NCBI GenBank assembly: GCA_016712345.1
Contig: JADJRH010000001.1
Location: forward strand, 1,860,001 to 1,924,000
From: Polyangiaceae bacterium
GTDB lineage: Bacteria; Myxococcota_A; Polyangia; Polyangiales; Polyangiaceae
Direction of reading: 5' to 3'
DNA: 64,000 bases
This document shows, piece by piece, positions 16,561-24,891 of this stretch (positions are counted from its first letter, which is position 1; each line of letters starts with the position of its first letter). A program made the position numbers and the translations under genes. Below the pieces are notes generated by a model. It ran no database searches. It saw only the letters and a list, made by a program, of their open reading frames with translations, and was not told the origin of the DNA.

Positions 16561-18429
16561 ATGCCTCAGATTTACGGCAATACAAAGGGGTTGAGCCCCG
16601 CGGCCACCAAAACGTTGGAACGTATTTACCGGCGACGCGTGCCGCTTGAACACATTGCCACCCCGGAGTTAATTCGCTCGCTTGTCGACGCTTCGCAGGA
16701 AGCGTCTCGCCAGGTGGGTGCCCTGGTCCATCGGTCGGGTGAAATTGACTACGTGATTGTGGGGGATGCCACCAAGTTAATGTTGCCCGACATTGGTCGT
16801 TTGCGCGCGGCTACGGGGCGTTTTCGGGGGTTGCGGTTGGTTCATACCCATTTGTTTGCCGAGCCGCTCACGCGCGATGACATTGTTGACTTGGTGCGTC
16901 TGCGGCTTGACTTGGTGGCGGCTATACAACTGCAACAGGGTGAGCCGCGCACGATACATTACGCGTACAACATGCCTGTATACAGCCGTACGGGGGAGTT
17001 GGCTGCGGTATTAAAAAACGCGCAAAATGCGGAGTCTGCGGACCAAAAGGGAAGCGATCTACCCTACCGTGAAGTGGGGCCGTTTCCTATTGGAAGGGCC
17101 GAAGTTAACTTTGGCGAGTTGATGAGCGCTTTGGAAGATGAGTTTGCCAAAGCGTCGCGCACGCGGCCTGCGTTTGCGAAAGATGGGCGGGCCATTCTCA
17201 TTCACGTGGGGGACAAAAACAAACCCGGTGCATTGTCGCGGGCGGATGTGAGTTTGCGCGAGCTGAATGAACTGTCGAGGACAGCGGGCGTGTACGTGGT
17301 TGATTCTGTCATGCAGCTTCGTGAACGAATTGACCCAAAACATGTGATGGGTAAGGGCAAGCTTGATGAAGTGGTGCTTCGCGCCGCGGAGTTGGACGCT
17401 CAAACGCTTATTTTTGACACCAACCTTACCCCGTCGCAGGCCAATGCGATTGTAAAACATTCTGACCTGAAAGTGCTTGATCGCACGCAGCTCATTTTGG
17501 ACATTTTTGCTCAACGTGCCGAGTCGGCCGACGGTAAACTTCAGGTGGAGTTGGCTCAACTGAAATACGCGCTTCCGCGCCTCGCTCAAAAGGATGACTC
17601 GCTGTCGCGTTTAACGGGTGGAATCGGTGGGCGTGGTCCCGGTGAAACCAAACTTGAAATTGGAAAGCGGCGCGCCAAAGAGCGGGTGAGTGCGCTTGAA
17701 GATCAGCTCAAAAAGCTTGCAAAACAGCGTCAACAACGGCGCAAGCGGCGCGCTCGACAGGGCGTGCCGGTGGTGTCGATTGTGGGGTACACCAATGCGG
17801 GCAAGAGCACCTTGCTCAACACGTTGACCGATTCTGACGTGGTGGCGGAAGACAAGCTTTTTGCCACGCTGGATACTCGGTCAAGGCGCATTCGTTTTCC
17901 TGAAGAGCGGGAGGTGATTATCACCGATACGGTGGGGTTTATTCGTGACCTACCCAAAGACTTGTTTGCGGCGTTTCGTGCCACGTTTGAAGAAACGGCC
18001 GATGCGGACTTGCTGCTTCATGTGGTGGATGCGGCCGACCCTGCCCACGACGACCATATTGCTACCACAGAAGCGCTGCTTGTTGAGTTGGATTTGGCCG
18101 AGATCCCGAGGATTTTGGTGTATAACAAAGCCGACTTGTTGCCTCCCGACGAAGTGAGGCGGTTGCTTCAAGGTAGATCTGACACATTGGCCCTTTCGGC
18201 GCGCGATCGCGAATCTACCCGAACGCTGCTTTCGTGGATTGCCGAGCGCCTGAAAGACAGGTGGACTCAAGCGGCAACGGTTCCGCAGGTAGACCTGGGA
18301 GACGGGGATGGGGAGAGTGAATCTACCCATGGGGAGAACGGTGGGGAGTTGAGTCAAGATCTGACAACGCTGGAAGACTTGATGGGTGTGAGGCACCGCA
18401 AGCGCGTCATCGCAGCCCGGCGAGTTTGA
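16561..18429 (+). CDS. hflX: GTPase HflX
   Basis: A 622-residue ribosome-associated GTPase. A ~190-residue N-terminal extension precedes the HflX N-domain (AILIHVGDKN, HVMGKGKLDEV, LTPSQANAI). The glycine-rich GGIGGRGPGETKLE segment follows, then a coiled linker rich in Lys/Arg/Gln. The G domain has G1 GYTNAGKST (about residue 409), G3 DTVGFIRDLP, and G4 YNKADLL. HflX splits stalled or stressed 70S ribosomes. The start ATG 16561 is the first in frame. The long N-terminus is usual in deltaproteobacterial and myxobacterial HflX. Confidence 0.95.
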   Translation: MPQIYGNTKGLSPAATKTLERIYRRRVPLEHIATPELIRSLVDASQEASRQVGALVHRSGEIDYVIVGDATKLMLPDIGRLRAATGRFRGLRLVHTHLFAEPLTRDDIVDLVRLRLDLVAAIQLQQGEPRTIHYAYNMPVYSRTGELAAVLKNAQNAESADQKGSDLPYREVGPFPIGRAEVNFGELMSALEDEFAKASRTRPAFAKDGRAILIHVGDKNKPGALSRADVSLRELNELSRTAGVYVVDSVMQLRERIDPKHVMGKGKLDEVVLRAAELDAQTLIFDTNLTPSQANAIVKHSDLKVLDRTQLILDIFAQRAESADGKLQVELAQLKYALPRLAQKDDSLSRLTGGIGGRGPGETKLEIGKRRAKERVSALEDQLKKLAKQRQQRRKRRARQGVPVVSIVGYTNAGKSTLLNTLTDSDVVAEDKLFATLDTRSRRIRFPEEREVIITDTVGFIRDLPKDLFAAFRATFEETADADLLLHVVDAADPAHDDHIATTEALLVELDLAEIPRILVYNKADLLPPDEVRRLLQGRSDTLALSARDRESTRTLLSWIAERLKDRWTQAATVPQVDLGDGDGESESTHGENGGELSQDLTTLEDLMGVRHRKRVIAARRV

Positions 18430-18571
18430 TAAGACTACCCAGTTACAGCTTTTATAAATTGACGCGGCGGGTCTAAGTTGGCCGCAAAAACAACCGGATC
18501 CAAAGACAAAATCAGTGTCGGGCAGATCATGCCCTGTGGTATGCAGCTTGCCAATGCGCAGCGGTAGCAGC

Positions 18572-18895
18572 ATGAAAACGGCGGCCGTGAAGATCGTCAG
18601 TTGCGGGGTGTTGGGGCTTGGTTTGCTCTTTGGATCGGGGTGCGCAAGCCTTCCGTCTCCCGTGCCAACTCTTCAAGAAGCGCGCGCGACAATTGAGGCC
18701 GCGCGCATGAGTCCCACCGCGGATCCAAAGGCAATTGACGAAGCCGAAGGCGCTCTTTCGTACGCCGAAAACGAGTACCGTTTGGCTCCCGATCACCCGC
18801 TTTCGCACGCGAGGGCGGAGCGCGCTCTTCAAAAAGCGAAGGCTGCACTGGGCGTGCAATCGGCGGCAACAGAGCCGGGTGTGGCTGCGCACTGA
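18572..18895 (+). CDS. Small helical lipoprotein (DUF4398-like)
   Basis: A 107-residue protein with a signal peptide and lipobox LLFGSGC, then a helical hairpin with ARATIEAARM and YAENEYRLAPDH, resembling DUF4398 envelope lipoproteins. ATG 18572 places the hydrophobic core correctly; the upstream in-frame ATG adds a poor leader. It probably sits in the outer membrane facing the periplasm. It is 142 bp behind hflX and may have its own promoter. Confidence 0.75.
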   Translation: MKTAAVKIVSCGVLGLGLLFGSGCASLPSPVPTLQEARATIEAARMSPTADPKAIDEAEGALSYAENEYRLAPDHPLSHARAERALQKAKAALGVQSAATEPGVAAH

Positions 18896-18896
18896 A

Positions 18897-18914
18897 TTTC
18901 GCACCCGTGCGAAA
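18897..18914 (+). terminator. Hairpin directly after the lipoprotein stop
   Basis: TTTCGCAC and GTGCGAAA are 8-bp perfect arms around CC, starting two bases after the stop codon. There is no T-tract on the plus strand, so it may be a weak terminator or mRNA-stabilising hairpin. Confidence 0.45.
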
Positions 18915-18984
18915 AGGCGTGCTCGAATCGCGCTCTACCGCGAAATGACGCGGACGCGTGAACCATGTTGAATCGGGTAACTTG

Positions 18985-19045
18985 AGCCGCCCCGCAATGA
19001 CCTGACATCGCGGCGCTTCAGGTCTTGGCGTGACGTTTCGGGTGT
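18985..19045 (+). repeat. Outer repeat without the 310-bp core (apparent empty site)
   Basis: CCCGCAATGACCTGA joined directly to CTTCAGGTCTTGGCGTGACG. At copy A these two phrases flank the 310-bp element (CTCGCAATGACTTGA at 15908, CTTCAGGTCTTGGCGTGACG at 16459). Relatives of either phrase also lie beside copies B and C. It therefore looks like the same outer repeat with no core inserted. Confidence 0.6.
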
Positions 19046-19057
19046 CGCTCTGATGTC

Positions 19058-20149
19058 TTAGAAGCGGCCTTGGAGGGTAAGTCCGGTGCCGTTCACCCCT
19101 ACTCGAATGTGGCTTTGGGGTTTTATCGTTGCGCCTTGTTTGGGGGCCGACGGCGCGGTGAGCCACAGCACGATACCGGCTGCGCCGATCACCCCACCGG
19201 CAATGGTTGCCACGGTGCCGACGTTTCCGAGCATCAGTGCGTCGCTTCGCATTTGTAATCCGGTACCGTCACATCGGTTGGACTCGGCAAAACAATGCTC
19301 CTGATTGGACTCGTCAAACTTGCTTTTGGCTGCGAATCCAAGGCCAACTCCCGCGCCGACGCCCACCACACCTACCACCGCGGCAACAATGCCAAGGGGC
19401 TTTTGCCAGGGACGGGGAGAACCGTCTACCGGCGTGTCGGTGGGTGAAGTGGATGGTGAGGTTGTTGCCGTGGGCGCGACCGTGTTTGTTGGAGTTGAGG
19501 ATACAGTCTGTGTGCCGACGGGAGAGGTGCCACCTTGTTTGGGGGCAAGGGCGGGAATCTGAACATCGACAGTGCCACCTTCTTTGGACAGAGTGACAGT
19601 TGTCTCAAAGGGCTCTTTGCCTTCGGCGGTGACGCGGATTTTGTGTACACCCGGATCGAGTGGGACGGGGGTGCCTATCAATGCCGCGGGCACATCGGAG
19701 CCGTCGCGGGTGATTGTGAGGGGGATGTTCGCGAGGTCGGGCGACACCATAATGCGGAGTTTGGCGAGTTTGCCTTCAAGCGCCGAAACGCGTTCACGCG
19801 CGGCTTGTTCTCGCGGCGCTTGGCCGGCGGCTTTGGCTTGCGCGGCGACTTCACGAAAGCCCGACCATGCGCTCGCAGTGCGGCCGAGTTGTTCGTAACA
19901 GTCGGAGAGGTTGAAAAGTGTACCCATGCCTGGGTCGAGGCGCATTGCGGCTTCAAACTTGGGGCACGCTTCAGCGTACTTTTTGTCGGCGGCGAGTTTG
20001 CGGCCTTCGTCGAATAGCGCCGTTGCGGTGGCGCGGTCTTCACGCGAAGGCTCGGCGATCGCGGGGCTCACCAATGCGGCCCCCGCCAGGCATAAACCGA
20101 GCGCAATCGGTCGCACCGCGGGCAACAAATGTCGGCACCTCCAAAACAT
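19058..20149 (-). CDS. TPR/PEGA-like envelope protein with C-terminal membrane helices
   Basis: A 363-residue protein. The signal peptide (GLCLAGAALVSPAIA) is followed by TPR-like repeats (ALFDEGRKLAADKKY, KFEAAMRLDPGMGTL), a short beta-domain resembling PEGA (LTITRDGSDVPAALIG, DPGVHKIRVTAEGK), a Thr/Pro linker, and two hydrophobic helices. This design is frequent in myxobacteria next to Ser/Thr kinase genes. It follows the kinase gene by 68 bp on the same strand and may be its operon partner or target. Confidence 0.75.
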   Translation of the reverse strand: MFWRCRHLLPAVRPIALGLCLAGAALVSPAIAEPSREDRATATALFDEGRKLAADKKYAEACPKFEAAMRLDPGMGTLFNLSDCYEQLGRTASAWSGFREVAAQAKAAGQAPREQAARERVSALEGKLAKLRIMVSPDLANIPLTITRDGSDVPAALIGTPVPLDPGVHKIRVTAEGKEPFETTVTLSKEGGTVDVQIPALAPKQGGTSPVGTQTVSSTPTNTVAPTATTSPSTSPTDTPVDGSPRPWQKPLGIVAAVVGVVGVGAGVGLGFAAKSKFDESNQEHCFAESNRCDGTGLQMRSDALMLGNVGTVATIAGGVIGAAGIVLWLTAPSAPKQGATIKPQSHIRVGVNGTGLTLQGRF

Positions 20150-20217
20150 GGCGCATGGTCGCACGGCGGCGCATGAAGCAAAAGCGTGTGCCGCTGGGCG
20201 GAAATTCGGCTCGGGGC

Positions 20218-21702
20218 TCAGTGCGGATCGGAGAAGAGGTCGCCCTTGGGCTTGGTGACCGTTGAAGCTGGGCGCGATGTGGTCGTGCCGCGGGTTGTGG
20301 GCGTGACCGACGGGCGCGGCGCCGAGGTGATGGCGGCGCTCGGAATGAACGTGGGCGCGGACGATGCGCTCGACGAAGGTTGAGGCTCCACGGTGGGCGC
20401 GGGCGTAACCGACGTGGTGCCACCGATGGTGACGGGGGCGATAGGCGCGGTGCTGCTGGCTGAGATGTCCGAAGCGGGGACAGGCGAAGGCTTGGAGCTG
20501 TCGCTCGTGACCGCGACGACGCCTGCGGCAACGAGGCCCAAAACGACCACGCCGCCGATGGCGAAGAGAAGCGCTCGGGATTTTGCGCGCGCGGTGGGGC
20601 CTTGTGTACCTCCCCACGAGCCCTGAGTTTGTTGCGAACCGGTGTTTGGCTCGGGAGCGACGCCGGGCGGCGTGGGTACACTTGATCCACTTGGACCTGT
20701 GTTTTGAGGCAACCCGGTGTTTGCGAGCGCCGTGGGCGTGACCGATCCGGGGACGGGAGGCGGCGGCGCGCTCTTGTGTACAGCAACGACGCCCAGCGTG
20801 CGCGCAACGCGTTCGGCGGAGATTCGGGCGCTCTGCGTTCCATATTCGGCGACGGCAAGTGCAAATTCAGCAACGTTTGCCCAGCGATCTTTGGGTTGCG
20901 CGTGCAAACAACGCATGACCGCCTGTTCGATCGGCTGGGGTACATCGGGCCGAGATGTACACATTTCGGGCGGCCCTTCGATGATCGATGCGTAGAGCTG
21001 GGTGACGGTGGTGCCCTTGAAGGGCTGATGACCCATGATGAGGTAAAACAGGATCACGCCGAGCGACCACACATCGGCACGCACGTCGACGTCGCGCGCG
21101 GAGATCATTTGTTCGGGCGCCATGTACACAGGCGAGCCCATCATGACGTCGGTTTTTGTCATCTCCACTTCTTCAGGTTCAACCACTTTGGAGATGCCGA
21201 AATCGATCACTTTGACGACGGGTGAGCCGTCGGCGCGATGCGCGACAAAGAGGTTTGCGGGCTTGAGATCGCGGTGAACAATGCCAAGGGAGTGCGCTTC
21301 GGCGATGGCTTCACACGCTTGCAAAACGTAGTCGACCGCGAGGTCGATGCGCAGCGCGCCTTTGGTTTTGAGAACGGTTGAAAGGTCGGCCCCGTCGAGC
21401 AGCTCCATGACCATGTACGGCGCGCCGTCTTCGAGCTTTCCAACGTCGAAAATGCGGGCGACATGTTCACTTTTAATGCGCACGGCGGCGCGCGCCTCAC
21501 GCTCAAAGCGCTGGACAACTTCGGCCTTTTTTAAGGCCTGGGGGAGCAGAAATTTGATGGCGACGCGCTCGCCGAGTTGCAGGTGTTTGGCGGCGACGAC
21601 AACGCCCATGCCACCCGAGCCGAGCACACGCTCCACCGCGTATTTTCCGGCGAGAACGTCGCCCACGCCGACAGGCGTGAGGCGCGCGGCTTCGGTGGTC
21701 AT
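20218..21702 (-). CDS. Membrane-anchored Ser/Thr protein kinase
   Basis: A 494-residue Hanks-type kinase: Gly loop GSGGMGVVVAAKH, Lys in VAIKFLLP, HRDLKPANL (RD kinase), IDFGISKV and MAPEQM. Residues ~285-370 are a Pro/Thr/Gly linker, then one transmembrane helix (LLFAIGGVVVLGLVAAGVVAV) and a ~90-residue Ser/Thr/Pro-rich tail that should be periplasmic. No PASTA or other sensor domain is present. It is 18 bp downstream of the B12-binding gene and upstream of the TPR protein, so the three form a likely operon. Confidence 0.9.
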   Translation of the reverse strand: MTTEAARLTPVGVGDVLAGKYAVERVLGSGGMGVVVAAKHLQLGERVAIKFLLPQALKKAEVVQRFEREARAAVRIKSEHVARIFDVGKLEDGAPYMVMELLDGADLSTVLKTKGALRIDLAVDYVLQACEAIAEAHSLGIVHRDLKPANLFVAHRADGSPVVKVIDFGISKVVEPEEVEMTKTDVMMGSPVYMAPEQMISARDVDVRADVWSLGVILFYLIMGHQPFKGTTVTQLYASIIEGPPEMCTSRPDVPQPIEQAVMRCLHAQPKDRWANVAEFALAVAEYGTQSARISAERVARTLGVVAVHKSAPPPPVPGSVTPTALANTGLPQNTGPSGSSVPTPPGVAPEPNTGSQQTQGSWGGTQGPTARAKSRALLFAIGGVVVLGLVAAGVVAVTSDSSKPSPVPASDISASSTAPIAPVTIGGTTSVTPAPTVEPQPSSSASSAPTFIPSAAITSAPRPSVTPTTRGTTTSRPASTVTKPKGDLFSDPH

Positions 21703-21720
21703 ACCCGATCCCTTCCTGCG

Positions 21721-22125
21721 TCAGCGATTGGTTACAACGTTGTCACGCACCCAGTCGGTGATGGTTTTGAGCGATGTTCCGGGGCGAAAAATCGCTTTTA
21801 CGCCCACGGCTTCAAGCCTCGGCAAGTCTTCATCGGGAACGATGCCGCCGCCGAAAACGATCACGTCGTCGGCGCCTTTGGCTTTGAGTGCGGTGATCAC
21901 CGCGGGAAAAAGGGTGTTGTGTGCGCCGGACATGATCGAGAGGCCGACGGCGTCGACGTCTTCTTGTACCGCGGCGGCGGCGATCATTTCAGGCGTTTGG
22001 TGGAGGCCTGTGTACACAACTTCGTAACCCGCGTCGCGAAGTGCGCGCGCCACCACTTTGGCCCCGCGGTCATGTCCGTCGAGGCCGGGTTTGGCAACGA
22101 GCACTCGAATCTTTCGATCCGCCAT
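21721..22125 (-). CDS. Stand-alone cobalamin-binding protein (methylmalonyl-CoA mutase small-subunit type)
   Basis: A 134-residue protein that is just the B12-binding domain. KPGLDGHDRGAKV is the DxHxxG cobalamin motif, followed by GLSIMSGAHNTLF and VIVFGGGIVPDEDL. Such domains work with a separate substrate-binding large subunit (methylmalonyl- or isobutyryl-CoA mutase). No large subunit lies in this window; the gene is first in an apparent operon with a kinase and a TPR protein. Confidence 0.85.
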   Translation of the reverse strand: MADRKIRVLVAKPGLDGHDRGAKVVARALRDAGYEVVYTGLHQTPEMIAAAAVQEDVDAVGLSIMSGAHNTLFPAVITALKAKGADDVIVFGGGIVPDEDLPRLEAVGVKAIFRPGTSLKTITDWVRDNVVTNR

Positions 22126-22156
22126 ATTTAGGCTTTAGCGAAACCGCGCTCCGCGG

Positions 22157-22182
22157 TCAAAAAGGGTGAGGGGGCCACCCTT
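22157..22182 (-). terminator. Terminator behind the AgmX-like gene
   Basis: On the minus strand AAGGGTG and CACCCTT are 7-bp arms with a 7-nt loop, followed by a run of five T. It lies between the AgmX-like stop (22308) and the cobalamin-binding start (22125), so the latter probably has its own promoter. Confidence 0.65.
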
Positions 22183-22307
22183 GCGCGTCGTTCTCCGGCG
22201 AAGCCCCGGGGTGGCGCGAAACGCCGTGGGCGGTGGTGAAGGTGGCAACGATCCCCCCGCCACATGTGTACACACGGGGAAGGGCGCTTTGAAGGCGGCC
22301 GGAGAGG

Positions 22308-24692
22308 CTATTGGCCGGCGAAAACGAAGGGCACGTCGACGGGCGTTGTGCCGCCGGAGGGTGGAAACTTCCAGCCTTGCATTTGGCCGGCGATGCACGA
22401 GGAGAGGCCGGGATAGTCTTTTTCTGCGCCGGACGCGGAGGCCGATTGTACGGCGCCGCTCGGGCCGATCACGATGTGGCCTTTCACGCGCGCGTTGCCG
22501 GAGGCGTTGGGACCGGCGGAGTCGAGCGCGGGTTGCCAGCAGCGTTTGCGAATGCGGGCTTGGTTGGAGGCGACGACTCCTTGAATTTCACCGGCGGAAA
22601 GCTGGCCGAGGTTGGAGTCTGCGGTGGTGCCGGTGGGCGTGGCCGCGGGGCCGGGCACCTGTTGATTGAAGCCCGAAGGATCGACGGTGGATGTGGGGCC
22701 GGACGACGCTGTGGTGGATGCTTTGGGCCACGGACCACCGCCGGTTTTGGGGCCGGATGTTGGGTCACCGGAGGCGGCAACATCGGCGGTGGAGGTGGGT
22801 GTTGGGGCCGTTTCTGTGGGGGTGCCGCTCGGTGTTGCGGCGGTGCCGGAACCTCCGGGGGCTTGTTGAACGATGACGATGGGTTGTTGCGGCTTGGGAG
22901 AGAGCAACAGAAACGCGCCCACAGCACCGAATGCGGCGGCCATAGCGATGAATGCGTACGCAAGCGGGTGGAGGCCCTGGCGGACGGGCAGGGTTAGTTT
23001 TTCTTCGATCGCGGGTGGTTCACTCAGGCGTTGGGTCGACGAAGGAACCACGGAAGCACGGCCCACAAGCGCGGCGGCGGCGGCAGCGCTGGCCGATTCA
23101 ACCGGGGCAGCGGGCGCGGCGAAGGGATCGCGCATCACGTCGAGCGCGGGCGCGGCTGCTACTGCGGCGGCGGGTGCTGCCGCGGCGGCTGTTCTGGATG
23201 CGGGTGCAACGTCGGCTGCGGGCGGAACGGGGACGACCGGTGCGGGCGCGGGCGCGGGTGTTGGCGCGGGCGCGGGCGCGGCGGCGAGGCCAAACAGGTC
23301 ACCGGATGGTGCGGGCTCGGGCGTGGCCGCGCGACCGGGGGGAAGCGCAACGTCGGCGAATGGATCGGGCGGGAGGCCGGCGGGGCGAGAGCCGGAAACG
23401 GCCGGGGAGGAAATGGCCGGCGCAGAAACGCGAGCGGCGGCGGGAGCCGGTGCGGAGGCTCTGGGAGCGGCTTCAGGCGATGCGAGCGTGGAGGAGAGAT
23501 CGGGTTTGGCGGCGGCCGGCGCGGGCGTGGGAGCCGACGGGCGCGTGACCTCGTGCGCAGGTTTGGGCGCGGGTGTGGGGAGTGACGACGTGCGCGGAAC
23601 ACCCGTTGGGCTGGGTCGCATTCCGGCCGGCGCCGCCGGGGGCGGTACGGGCGCGGGCATGGTTGCGGGCGAGCCTGAAAGGGGCCCGGTTTGCGTTGCG
23701 GATGACGCAAGAGGTACTTTGGCAGCGGGGATGCCTACGCCGATGGCAGTGACTTTGGGTTGGTAGCCGGCGGGCGCACCGGGCGGGCGAAGTCCGGGCG
23801 CGGGAGCGGTGATTCCACCTGGACGCGCGGGGACACCGGGGGCGGGGCGAGCGGCGGTGGGCGGCGGCGGAATGGCCGACGGTGGGCGCGGCGGCACGTG
23901 GCGACCGGCCTGCGCTTCTTCAACGATCGTGAGCAGCTCGGGGAAGTTTTTGAGCGGCTGCCACTCGTCGAAGCCCTCACGCCACACGAGCGAGTTGGGG
24001 TGTACAACGCCGGCCTGCGCCTTTTCGCGAATGACGGCGAGGCGGACGGGGCCGAGGGGTACACCGCCGACGCCGACATACCAATCTTCACCGTGGGGAA
24101 CGTGTCCGGCGGTGCCAGCCGGGGGCGGTGTTTGGGGGGCGAGGGCGGCGGCAGCGGCACCGGTGACGCTCTTCTGAAACGAACCGGCAACGCCGCCGGC
24201 CGGCCGCGCGGCGGGTGCGGCTGCGCCGACGCGCGGTGCGGGCGCGCCGAGGGTGGAAGCGGGGCGAGCGGGCGCGGCGGCTGCGAGCGGTCGGGCGGCG
24301 ACGGGCGCGACCGGTGCCGCGGGGGCGACGGGCGCTGTCGGCGCGGGGGCCGCCGCGGGTGCGTGCGCTGCGGGAGCCGCGGGTGCGGGTTGTGGCTTTT
24401 GAGCCGCCGCGCCGGCCGCGATGCGCTGCTCCACGCTCATGGCGCGCGTGGGCACATCGTCGAGCGCGTCTTCAGGCTTGGCGCCGAGAAGATCGGCGAG
24501 CGACATGGACGTGGCGGATGCGCTTTCCACCGGTGCAAGGTCGCTGTGTTCGTGGCCCGCTTCGGCTGTGGCGCCGGCGCTGAGCTGGATGAGATGGCCG
24601 CAGCGGCGGCACTTCATCCGCACGGAGCGACCGGCGATCTTGTCGTCCCCGATCTGGTACTTCGCTTTGCAATTTTCGCAGATGAACTTCAT
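22308..24692 (-). CDS. AgmX/GltJ-like protein: zinc ribbon, GYF domain, TM helix, TonB-like C-terminus
   Basis: A 794-residue protein. An MJ0042-type zinc ribbon (Cys 5, 8, 28, 31) starts at MKFICENCKAKY. A GYF_2 domain lies at about 200-255 (DWYVGVGGVPLGPV, NSLVWREGFDEWQP). Long Ala/Pro regions surround it, a transmembrane helix (about 577-598) follows, and the C-terminal domain (about 700-794, LSAGEIQGVVASNQARIRKRC) is the AgmX/PglI type. In Myxococcus xanthus GltJ (AgmX) couples the gliding machinery to polarity proteins. No other glt/agl genes are nearby, so a motility role is not implied. The Ala/Pro regions give long antisense open frames that are not genes. Confidence 0.85.
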   Translation of the reverse strand: MKFICENCKAKYQIGDDKIAGRSVRMKCRRCGHLIQLSAGATAEAGHEHSDLAPVESASATSMSLADLLGAKPEDALDDVPTRAMSVEQRIAAGAAAQKPQPAPAAPAAHAPAAAPAPTAPVAPAAPVAPVAARPLAAAAPARPASTLGAPAPRVGAAAPAARPAGGVAGSFQKSVTGAAAAALAPQTPPPAGTAGHVPHGEDWYVGVGGVPLGPVRLAVIREKAQAGVVHPNSLVWREGFDEWQPLKNFPELLTIVEEAQAGRHVPPRPPSAIPPPPTAARPAPGVPARPGGITAPAPGLRPPGAPAGYQPKVTAIGVGIPAAKVPLASSATQTGPLSGSPATMPAPVPPPAAPAGMRPSPTGVPRTSSLPTPAPKPAHEVTRPSAPTPAPAAAKPDLSSTLASPEAAPRASAPAPAAARVSAPAISSPAVSGSRPAGLPPDPFADVALPPGRAATPEPAPSGDLFGLAAAPAPAPTPAPAPAPVVPVPPAADVAPASRTAAAAAPAAAVAAAPALDVMRDPFAAPAAPVESASAAAAAALVGRASVVPSSTQRLSEPPAIEEKLTLPVRQGLHPLAYAFIAMAAAFGAVGAFLLLSPKPQQPIVIVQQAPGGSGTAATPSGTPTETAPTPTSTADVAASGDPTSGPKTGGGPWPKASTTASSGPTSTVDPSGFNQQVPGPAATPTGTTADSNLGQLSAGEIQGVVASNQARIRKRCWQPALDSAGPNASGNARVKGHIVIGPSGAVQSASASGAEKDYPGLSSCIAGQMQGWKFPPSGGTTPVDVPFVFAGQ

Positions 24693-24891
24693 CGAGGAGC
24701 CGGCGATGAGCGTGGGCCTGCCTGCCGAGCGGTCACGGGACCACGTCGGCAAGTTGAACAGACAATTTTTTCAGCCTTTTTGTGAAGCCTCAAGCGATTT
24801 TGCTGCGGAAGCTCGATCGCGCGCTCGGAATGGGGCGGTTTCGTGCCGAACAGTGGATGGGCAAAACGACCCGCGACCGTGAAAAGCGCCA

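Noticed and set aside
22311..22997. Plus-strand open frames opposite the AgmX-like gene
   Set aside because: They mirror the Ala/Pro codons (Gly/Arg-rich) and have no conserved features.
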